From assembly GCA_947623455.1 (NCBI GenBank), contig OX392532.1, positions 1,240,001 through 1,304,000 on the forward strand: a stretch of 64,000 nucleotides of DNA, given 5' to 3'. This stretch comes from Mimachlamys varia (lineage: Eukaryota; Mollusca; Bivalvia; Pectinida; Pectinidae). The notes below the pieces were generated by a model. The model made no database searches and had not been told where the DNA came from. It worked only from the letters and a program-made list of their open reading frames with translations. The position numbers were made by a program, and so were the translations under genes. Below, in pieces: positions 25,401-37,400 of this stretch. Positions within the stretch are counted from its first letter, which is position 1; each line of letters opens with the position of its first letter.

Positions 25401-28400
25401 TTGTTTTGGTATGGTTCTAGTGTGTGCTCCAATTATTGTTATAGAGAACACCTCCTACCTGGTTTTTGTATGGTTCTAGTGTGTGCTCCAATTATTGTAA
25501 TAGAAAACACCTCCTACCTGGTTTTGGTATGGTTCTAGTGTGTGCTCCAATTATTGTTATAGAGAACACCTCCTACCTGGTTTTTGTATGGTTCTAGTGT
25601 GTGCTCCAATTATTGTTATAGAGAACACCTCCTACCTGGTTGTTGTATTGTTCTAGTGTGTGCTCCAATTATTGCTATAGAGAACACCTCCTACCTGGTT
25701 TTTGTATGGTTCTAGTGTGTGCTCCAATTATTGCTATAGAGAACACTTCCTACCTGGTTTTTGTATGGTTCCAGTGTGTGCTCCAATTATTGTTATAGAG
25801 AACACCTCCTACCTGGTTTTTGTATGGTTCTAGTGTGTGCTCCAATTATTGTTATAGAGAACACCTCCTACCTGGTTTTTGTATGGTTCTAGTGTGTGCT
25901 CCAATTATTGTAATAGAGAACACCTCCTACCTTGTTTTGGTATGGTTCTAGTGTGTGCTCCAATTATTGTTATAGAGAACACTTCCTACCTGGTTTTTGT
26001 ATGGTTCTAGTGTGTGCTCCAATTATTGTAATAGAGAACACTTCCTACCTTGTTTTGGTATGGTTCTAGTGTGTGCTCCAATTATTGTTATAGAGAACAC
26101 TTCCTACCTGGTTTTTGTATGGTTCTAGTGTGTGCTCCAATTATTGCTATAGAGAACACCTCCTACCTTGTTTTGGTATGGTTCTAGTGTGTGCTCCAAT
26201 TATTGTTATAGAGAACACTTCCTACCTGGTTTTTGTATGGTTCTAGTGTGTGCTCCAATTATTGTTATAGAGAACACTTCCTACCTGGTTTTGGTATGGT
26301 TCTAGTGTGTGCTCCAATTATTGTTATCGAGAACACCTCCTACCTTGTTTTGGTATGGTTCTAGTGTGTGCTCCAATTATTGTTATAGATAACACCTCCT
26401 ACCTGGTTTTTGTATGGTTCTAGTGTGTGCTCCAATTATTGTAATAGAGAACACCTCCTACCTGGTTTTTGTATGGTTCTAGTGTGTGCTCCAATTATTG
26501 TTATAGAGAACACTTCCTACCTGGTTTTGGTATGGTTCTAGTGTGTGCTCCAATTATTGTAATAGAGAACACCTCCTACCTTGTTTTGGTATGGTTCTAG
26601 TGTGTGCTCCAATTATTGTTATAGAGAACACTTCCTACCTGGTTTTTGTATGGTTCTAGTGTGTGCTTCAATTATTGTTATCGAGAACACATCCTACCTG
26701 GTTTTTGTATGGTTCTAGTGTGTGCTCCAATTATTGTTATAGATAACACCTCCTACCTGGTTTTTGTATGGTTCTAGTGTGTGCTCCAATTATTGTAATA
26801 GAGAACACCTCCTACCTGGTTTTTGTATGGTTCTAGTGTGTGCTCCAATTATTGTTATAGATAACACCTCCTACCTGGTTTTTGTATGGTTCTAGTGTGT
26901 GCTTCAATTATTGTTATCGAGAACACATCCTACCTGGTTTTTGTATGGTTCTAGTGTGTGCTCCAATTATTGCTATAGAGAACACCTCCTACCTGGTTTT
27001 AGTTCTAGTGTGTGCTCCAATTATTGCTATAGAGAACACCTCCTACCTGGTTTTTGTATGGTTCTAGTGTGTGCTCCAATTATTGTAATAGAGAACACCT
27101 CCTACCTTGTTTTGGTATGGTTCTAGTGTGTGCTCCAATTATTGCTAGAGAACACCTCCTACCTGGTTTTTGTATGGTTCTAGTGTTTGCTCCAATTATT
27201 GTAATAGAGAACACCTCCTACCTGGTTTTTGTATGGTTCTAGTGTGTGCTCCAATTATTGTAATAGAGAACACCTCCTACCTGGTTTTTGTATGGTTCTA
27301 GTGTGTGCTCCAATTATTGCTATAGAGAACACCTCCTACCTGGTTTTTGTATGGTTCTAGTGTGTGCTCCAATTATTATTATAGAGAACACCTCCTACCT
27401 GGTTGTTGTATAGTTCTAGTGTGTGCTCCAATTATTGCTATAGAGAACACCTCCTACCTGGTTTTTGTATGGTTTTAGTGTGTGCTCCAATTATTGTAAT
27501 AGAGAACACCTCCTACCAGGATTTTGTATGGTTCTAGTGTGTGCGCCAATCATTGCTAAAGAGAACACCTCCTACCTGGTTTTTGTATGGTTTTAGTGTG
27601 TGCTCCAATTATTGCTTTAGAGAACACTTCCTACCTGGTTTTTGTATGGTTCTAGTGTGTGCTCCAATTATTGTTATAGAGAACACCTCCTACCTGGTTT
27701 TTGTATGGTTCTAGTGTGTGCTCCAATTATTGTAATAGAGAACACCTCCTACCTGGTTGCTGTATTGTTCTAGTGTGTGCTCCAATTATTGCTATAGAGA
27801 ACACCTCCTACCTGGTTTTTGTATGGTTCTAGTGTGTGCTCCAATTATTGCTATAAAGAACACTTCCTACCTGGTTTTTGTATGGTTCCAGTGTGTGCTC
27901 CAATTATTGTAATAGAGAACACCTCCTACCTGGTTTTTGTATGGTTCTAGTGTGTGCTCCAATTATTGCTATAGAGAACACTTCCTACCTGGTTTTTGTA
28001 TGGTTCCAGTGTGTGCTCAAATTATTGTAATAGAGAACACCTCCTACCTGGTTTTTGTATGGTTCTAGTGTGTGCTCCAATTATTGTAATAGAGAACACC
28101 TCCTACCTGGTTTTTGTATGGTTCTAGTGTGTGCTCCAATTATTGTAATAGAGAACACCTCCTACCTGGTTTTTGTATGGTTCTAGTGTGTGCTCCAATT
28201 TTTGCTGTAGAGAACACCTCCTACCTGGTTTCTGTATGGTTCAGTGTGTGCTCCAATTATTGTAATAGAGAACACTTCCTACCAGGTTTTTGTATGGTTC
28301 TAGTGTGTGTTCCAATTATTGTAATAGAGAACACATCCTACCTGGTTTTTGTATGGTTCTAGTGTGTGCTCCAATTATTGCAATAGAGAACATCTCCTAC

Positions 28401-31400
28401 CTGGTTTTTGTATGGTTCTAGTGTGTGCTCCGATTATTGTAATAGAGAACACCTCCTACCTGGTTTTTGTATGGTTCTAGTGTGTGCTCCAATTATTGTA
28501 ATAGAGAACACCTCCTACCTGGTTTTTGTATGGTTCTAGTGTGTGCTCCAATTATTGTAATAGAGAACACCTCCTACCTGGTTTTTGTATGGTTCTAGTG
28601 TGTGCTCCAATTTTTGTTATCGAGAACACCTCCTACCTGGTTTTTGTATGGTTCTAGTGTGTGCTCCAATTTTTGTTATCGAGAACACCTCCTACCTGGT
28701 TTTTGTATGGTTCTAGTTTGTGCTCCAATTATTGTAATAGAGAACACCTCCTACCTGGTTTTTGTATGGTTCTAGTGTGTGCTCCAATTATTGTAATAGA
28801 GAACACCTCCTACCTGGTTTTTGTATGGTTCTAGTGTGTGCTCTGCTGTTGAAGGATGTCTCATATCTGAAGAGAAAACATCCAAGTTTTAATAAGGAAT
28901 AATGTACTTCAACACAAAGGCAATGTCGACATAATACATATGCAATGAAGGGCTTAATTGGATTTAACAAAAGTGTCACAGAGGGTCTGTATTGCTTTTT
29001 AAAATACCTACTAGATATTTGTGTTTATCATTGGAAAACAGTCCCAATAAAAGTGTTTTGCAAACATTTCCATGTTTTCAGTCTCCTTTGCTTACATCTG
29101 TTCTAGACTAAATGAAACTGTATACTACTCTATCCCATCATGATACTGGCGACATATCATCACCCAGGGTCTCTTGGTATTATCTTTCACCGCCTTGGGG
29201 GTGAGACATGGAAATCTCAACCTAAGGGTTAAAGATTCTTCAGTTGCCAAACATGAGGCTTGCAGAGTGTTTGGCTGCTTAAAAATCTTACCCCCAGGGT
29301 TAAGATCCCCTATCTCACTACCAAGGGGGTGAATGATTGTTTTTCTCTTACCCTGTGAAACCCAATATATATCTAATATTGACGTTGCATCAAATTGATC
29401 AATGCAAGACAATGTTGATGTGATTGAATTGTCGATGTGTGGATATGTGTGGATATCCCTGTTCATGATTAGAGGATGAATCGTCTCATTACATTTAAAT
29501 ATCTGACCCCTGTATATGGTATATCAAACTTTAGAGTACTCTGTCTGATGTACCTACTGGCCAATTGTATCACTTCTCTAGGCTTAAATCTGATGCTGTG
29601 ACACACAGATGCTATATACAGGTGTGATGTTTACAGAACTCACCCCAGATTTTTACTGTACCATCCTCTGAGGCTGTGACACACAGATGCTATATAAAGG
29701 TGTGATGTATACAAAACTCACCCCAGATTTTCACTGTACCATCCTCTGATGCCCTGACACACAAATGTTATTTAAAGGTGTGATGTATACAGAACTCACC
29801 CCAGATTTTCACTGTACCATCCTCTGATGCTGTGGCACACATCTGCCCCTTGTTTTTCAGTGAAACACTGTGAATGTAATTGTCATGTCCCGACAAACTG
29901 ACCTGTGAAACATAAAGAATTGATCTGCATTTTACACTTTACAGTCCTATCAAAACCAACCAAGAGTTACAGGATCATTAATCTGGAGAGATCATAACAT
30001 CAGTCTAATACTGTGACATCATAAAGTTATAGACAACTTACAGTTCCATTTTAATATTGAATATACAGTTCTCGTATATACCTCAAATGACACATGGAAT
30101 TTAGAGATACACAGTCATGTAATTTGTTTTTTAAAATAAATGAAATTATTGTATGAATATAGCAGTTATAACTGCATTCTTATTAGAAGTAGTGTTTTAT
30201 GTGTTATTCTGGAGAAAGATTTTGAAGTCAAATTCAAATATTCAATATGTCTGCAAACTTGTACAGTTTGGTTTGGTTTGTTTTACGTCCTGGGTCAGGG
30301 TCATTTAAGTTGTACAGAATCACTGAGCTGTAAGTCTCTGATCAATGAAACATTAAATAATAGCATTGTGTTTTAATCCATTAGACTGCAATGATTTTTT
30401 AAATTACCGTAATTTCCTGCGTATTACTCGCGGGGAGTAAATTAGGCAGTTTTGAGGGTTTTGTAAAATGAATTCCAGATAACCCACACGGGCAGATTGA
30501 TACATCCCGAGTGTGTACAAGTGTACTTTGTATGTAACTTTGTGTGACTTATTGTTTTGAATGTTTAAAATCAGAGACATATGATGGAAATATTGTGTTT
30601 ATTTTGTAAATATAAATGTTGATGTGTATATTTAAAGCTATATATAAGCTTTTAAATAATATATTTTGTTTACAAATAGCGTAGATCTACATGTTGATAA
30701 AGTTGGAAACATTTTAACAATGTATAGCCCGCATTTTTTTTAATAATTTGGTAAAAACAATCCAAAGATAGTCTGCACCGGCAAATAGCCCACACTAGGC
30801 ATCTTCTAAATCAGATGAAAAAAAACGTAGAGCCTGCTGGCAATATGCAGGAAATTACGGTACTGTAATGATAGATAAAAATGTGCGGTACATTGCATAT
30901 CTTTGGCTTTTCCACCTGAGATAGTTATCTTTAATTGTATTATCAAACCATTAAAATCCTCTTTGACATCAGAGAACATGAGAGCAATCACCCGTACCAA
31001 ACTGGCTAACTGCAAGTATACTTGAAGTATACTTCAAGTATAAATAAAGTGTACTTGGTATACTTTTAGGACTGGATATTTGACAAGTATTAGGGAAGTA
31101 TACTTGAAGTATACTTGACTAATACATGAAGTATACTTGCTGAAACTTTGTCATTATTTCAACATTTACGCTAACACTTTCTATACTTGTCAGGACTTAG
31201 AAAATTTTCTGTGCCTGTATCAGCAAAATGTTTAAGTCCATGTTCGTAATTTTGTCAGATTTTTTTTAAAAAATCATATCTTCGCTATTTATTGGTTGAT
31301 TTTTGTTATCTACGTCTCATATTTCACAAAATTTCTTGTAGAAAACCTATTCTTGTATATTTTTGATTTTTTTTTTCAAATTTATTTTTAAACATCATTA

Positions 31401-34400
31401 TTTATTTCAGATTAATTTCCTTAAATAACAATCATTTCAAAATGTACAAAATGCTTTAGAATCAATAAGATATATTATGACTCAAACAAAATTAAAAAAA
31501 AAATTCAAATTACAAGTCTATAATATATTTAATAATCTACAGATCCAAATTGTCAATGTGGATACTTATCCTATCTCTTAAAAAAGTACGGTCATAAAGT
31601 CTATAAATAAACAGTCGATTATAAATTAAAAATTATAAACAAAACGAAACCGAAAGTTGCTACATGTTGTGCACTTCCGCGATCAGCAAAACGTTCAATT
31701 CTCAAATTCACGAAACGACATATAACCTATGCGTGAACGTCGAAATGTTTCCCGATCATGGCTACCGTTCGTTCAAAATAGTTTGCGAAATTCAACATTA
31801 TCTATGCCCTCGCTTGAGACAAAACCACGCGCCATTTTGGGTCCAATTTGTTTTCGTTACATCAGAGTCTTTTCGATGTTTGACAGCAACGACGCAAACT
31901 CTAGATCAGCGCCACCTACATTTGTACTTCCGGAATATGCGCGCTTAGTTTAACCGTCAACAGGACCAATTTAGTTTGAACGATTGAACCGTTTAAAGCC
32001 GATATGAGGTATCTGTCTGACGATACTTTCAGACGAGGTTTGCATGAACATTTGCAGGTCAGCCGAATTTATACCAGAACATGTTACATTTAATGACGGG
32101 CACATACAGCGAGCAAACATGTCTGGGTGTTTTGTTGAAAGAACGATATTGTTCACCTCGGAATCGTGCTTGGATATTAGGCCTAGATGGATTTTTTACT
32201 TCATCTATTTACTACAAGTTGTAAGCAAAGTTTGTGTTAGAGGAACGAGGAAGTATGCTGCCCTTGACAAGACAAGACTGTCACAAGTCGAGAGTTTTGT
32301 ACCCGGTAGGAAGGGGACAAGATGGCAGCCAGAAAAGTTCGACAAAGGTAACGTTACACTTGATAATTTCGTTTTCGAAGCGAATATGCACGACTCTTTT
32401 TTTTCTTGCCCTTATCGAGGTGGTTTGTAATAATTGTCGTGAAACATGTTGTTATCGGGTGTGATAAATATTTCTGTCAAGTTTCAATTCAATGTGATTT
32501 GGTTCAGTAATTAATTATAATGCAGGGATTTGGGGCAGGATTTGGGGATTTTTACCCATATTTTTCCTGAAAATCTCATTGAAAATTCAAAATTGTACAA
32601 CTTAATAATTTATATTGAAAAATCTCATAGATATTTTGCTGATCCAATAAAATCCCTCAAATTCTCCCGATAGGTTTTAAGAGTCAGAATTATCCCTGGT
32701 AAGACAGAGTGGTGTGCCAAAATTCTGTCATTTTTTTTATTTTGCTTTATATTCTTTGTATTTTCGCCTTTTTTCAATGAATTTTTCTAGTGAGTGTTAG
32801 CTTATTTTCAGAAGACACTGATACATTTGTATTTAACATGTTCTGACAGTTCATTCCAAATTTTCACTGTTGATTTTGACAATTTTTCTAAGCATACTGG
32901 CCGACCAGTTCTCGCCAAGTACCAGTTGTTGCCAATGGCACTGTAATTTGTATATTTCTTAGTTAATTACCAATTTACACTGGAATTTATAACATGTCAA
33001 TATATAATACGATACATGTCATTTTTTTATTTTGAAATATCTTTTTCTTGTTTTACAGAGTCGGGTTTGCCATGAACAAGTACCCTGGAGTAGCCGATCT
33101 TGACCATGATGAGTGGGTATTGATCCAGGCAGTGAACGGAAAATTTCGAAGACTCAAGAATGACATTGAATAACTCGATTCAATGAGTGAAGTTTTATAT
33201 ATATTTGTGAATGTTGAGTATCTGTGGTTGTAAATAGACATTACCTGTGGAAATATTGTATTGACAGCACTTGTTCGTGGATGTGTAATTATAATCAACA
33301 GGATAAGGAAAATTCACAACCAGACCAAAGTTGGAAACCGAGACCTTCTGAACTCAAGATAGACGCTGAACCGATAGAGTGATCTGGTCGCCAAATTCAT
33401 TGATAATCTTAATCCTTTAAATATCTACTAGATGTAGGCAGTACCTGTGGATGTATTGTAATACGTACACGATGGATGTGAATTCAAAGACAGAGCCTAC
33501 AGGTGTATGTGGATGTATAATATATAAAATCAATTGTCTTTGGACCTGGTATACTATAATTCAGATATACACTATTTAAATATGTTTAGTGAATATATCA
33601 ATGAAATATCTTCCTTTTAATTTGATTCATATTAACTGTATAACATGTTTTGTGAATATAACGAAAATAATCATAATTATTTCAATCTGGTAGTTGATGT
33701 ATATCTTTTGAATGATGCATAAATTTATAAATTCATTACTGATATAAAGCTACTATAGAGCTAGACTTCATGTTTGTCATTAATTCATTCTTTTTGCAAG
33801 TATACTTGGAGAATACTTTAAGTATACTTGATATATACTTGTAACTTTATACTTTCCAGCATGACTTCAGCTATATGGACATTGTACTTGAAGTATACTT
33901 GCAAGCATACTTGCAAGTATACTTCAAGTATACTTGCATGTATACTTGACAATAGACACCAAGTATACTTGAAGTATACTTCAAGTATACTTGAACTATA
34001 CTTGCAAGTATTCTTCAAGTAGGCAGTACTCCAAGTATACTTCAAGTATACTTTTAGCCTAATACTTACACCTAATTTGCATACAAAATCAAAATACTTT
34101 AAGTATACTTGAAGTATAGTCCAAAACTTATACTTTAAGTATACTTTAAGGCTATACTTTAAGGCTATACTTTAAGTATACTTTAAGTATTAATTAATTC
34201 CGTAAGGGAAAGGGAGACCAATCGTGTTAATACTGTGAATTGTAATCAGTCGTGTTTGATACTGTGAGGAGAGACCAATGGTATATATTACTGTCAAGTG
34301 AAACCATGCGTGTTCAATATCGCAACTAGAGCATTTAACAAATTAATGTTGGGTTTCTGTTGGCTTTCAGTGTTTTAGATCAGGAGGTTTTAAGTTCTCA

Positions 34401-37400
34401 GCCAGGGAAAAGTTGTAAATCAGTTGACCTTGACCTAGATACCCGACCTATGACCTTGTCACTCACCAACTGTTCCCCTGTCTCCAGGTCCCAGACATAC
34501 ACATTGTTGTCACCACAACCAGCATATAACCGGCACTGACTTTCCTGTCAAAAATAACAAAACATATATCGGTAGTTGACACTGACTTTCCTGTCAATAA
34601 TAACAAAACATATATCGGTAGTTGACACTGACTTTCCTGTCAATAATAACAAAACATATATCGGTAGTTGACACTGACTTTCCTGTCAATAATAACAAAA
34701 CATATATCGGTAGTTGACACTGACTTTCCTGTCAATAATAACAAAACATATATCGGTAGTTGACACTGACTTTCCTGTCAATAATAACAAAACATATATC
34801 GGTAGTTGACACTGACTTTCCTGTCAATAATAACAAAACATATATCAGTAGTTGACACTGACTTTCCTGTCAATAATAACAAAACATATATCGGTAGTTG
34901 ACACTGACTTTCCTGTCAATAATAACAAAACATATATCAGTAGTTGACACTGACTTTCCTGTCAATAATAACAAAACATATATCGGTAGTTGACACTGAC
35001 TTTCCTGTCAATAATAACAAAACATATATCGGTAGTTGACACTGACTTTCCTGTCAATAATAACAAAACATATATCGGTAGTTGACACTGACTTTCTGTC
35101 AATAATAACAAAACATATATCAGTAGTTGACACTGACTTTCCTGTCCATAAGGAAAACAAAACATATATCGGTAGTTGACACTGACTTTCCTGTCAATAA
35201 TAAAAACAAAATTTTGGCGGATATCTTTTCAGGCAAGTTCTGAACATGATTTTTAAAACTATTACTTATCATGTCTCGTTACTAGTCTATTATTAGAGTT
35301 TATTTCAAAATTTTTGTAGTCTGAGAAAGCACCAATCCAGCACATGCATGTCCATGTTACATCCATTACTGACTGTATACACCTCTATAATATGTTACCT
35401 GTTTGTCTATGATGATGGTGTTGACTTCTGTTTGATAGAACGGACCTCTGAAACAGATCAAAACATGTCCTTAATGTGTTTATTAATGACGTCTGTAAAA
35501 TGTACCACTGCCTTTACATGTTAAAATAAATGAGTCTGAAAGGTTTTTGGTTTTATTTTAAGACTTTTCTTGAATCTGGTGCAAGTCTGACAGCAGAAAG
35601 ACACTGTTGACACAATTTTTTAGATGGGTTATGCAAATGAATAGGATTTTCAAATTCCAGTCTTCTGATGAAAAATCCTGCTGTCACATAGCAAATTTTG
35701 TTATAAATTCTTATAACTAAGAAAATATTTAATACTGAATATTGAGTAGCATGTATTAATAACTTGTTGAACAGGGCTCTTAGGATTATTTAGCACAGTT
35801 TAAAACAATGACATTAATCAATCTACGCCCGCTGCTGAATTACACGAATGTGACCTTTTTTATAAGTGTATCAGTGAGTGAATTAAAAACAATCATATTT
35901 GTTACAGATCAAAATTCCAGGAGAGCAATAAATGTTTTGTTAAACTCATGATACTTACTTCTTAGGTATTGCCCATGACCAAATCACCTTTGGAGACTGA
36001 AAAAGACACAACTTTCAAAATTACCAACAAGTTGGCATAGTGTCCTTTTTTTTCAGTTGTTATACTATACATCTACACTGTGTACTCTAAGATAAATTCT
36101 TAGATTTACTCAAAATTAAAATCATATACAACCGTGAACTGTCCTTATCTTATAAATATGTCAAGGGAAATAACCCTCAAATGAAAATTAATTTGGTGAC
36201 ATCGCAAGTGATCATCTGCCAGAACAATATCACATTCTATATTCAGCTGACATCACATCACAGCTGGATAACATACTAAGCATATACTGTGGAACTTCGT
36301 TACCTTGAACTTATGTTACCCAAAATACTTTAATTTGAAGTATTTCGTTGCCACTTCAGTTGAAAGTAGTAAACTTGATGATCAAGATTGTAAGACTTAG
36401 TCTCAATAAAGTCAATGGACAAAGTTGCTCTCTGATCTTTAATACTTTCACAATAAAAAATTTTACACTTTGATTTTAATGACAATCTTATCATATTAGT
36501 AATGGATTTTGTAATCCATGATGGAAATTGGAACGGACAAACCAATCTTGTTTTAAAATATAATCGATCATCAGCCCATCACTGCCGACCCGATAAAATA
36601 CAGAGAAATGGCAGAGAGCAAAGTACAGATAAGATAAAATACAGAGAAATGGGAGAAAGCAAAGTACTGATAAGATAAAATACAGAGAAATGGCAGAGAG
36701 AAAAGTACTGATTAGATAAAATACAGAGAAATGGGAGAAAGCAAAGTACTGATTAGATAAAATACAGAGAAATGGGAGAAAGCAAAGTACTGACTCAATA
36801 AAATACAGAGAAATGGGAGAAAGCAAAGTACTGATTAGATAAAATACAGAGAAATGGGAGAGAGCAAAATACTGATTAGATAAAATACAGAGAAATGGGA
36901 GAGAGCAAAGTACTGACTTGATAAAATACAGAGAAAAGGGAGAGAGCAAAGTACTGACTCGATATAATACAGAGAAATGGGAGAGAGCAAAGTACTGACT
37001 CGATATAATACAGAGAAATGGGAGAGAGCAAAGTACTGATTAGATAAAATACAGAGAAATGGGAGAAAGCAAAGTACTGATTAGATAAAATACAGAGAAA
37101 TGGGAGAGAGCAAAATACTGATTAGATAAAATACAGAGAAATAGAAGAGAGCAAAGTACTGACTTGATAAAATACAGAGAAAAGGGAGAGAGCAAAGTAC
37201 TGATTAGATAAAATACAGAGAAATGGGAGAAAGCAAAGTACTGATTAGATAAAATACAGAGAAATGGGAGAGAGCAAAGTACTGATTAGATAAAATACAG
37301 AGAAATGGGAGAGAGCAAAGTACTGATTAGATAAAATACAGAGAAATGGGAGAAAGCAAAGTACTGATTAGATAAAATACAGAGAAATGGGAGAGCAAAG

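Noticed and set aside
25107..28362. + strand frames with SSVCSNYCYREHLLPGF repeats
   Set aside because: Read-through of the exon 10 donor array on the strand opposite to THOC6.
23180..28843. CRISPR-like regular repeat
   Set aside because: The 59-bp units are contiguous and repeated over their full length with no unique spacers, and the gene context is animal. It is a minisatellite.
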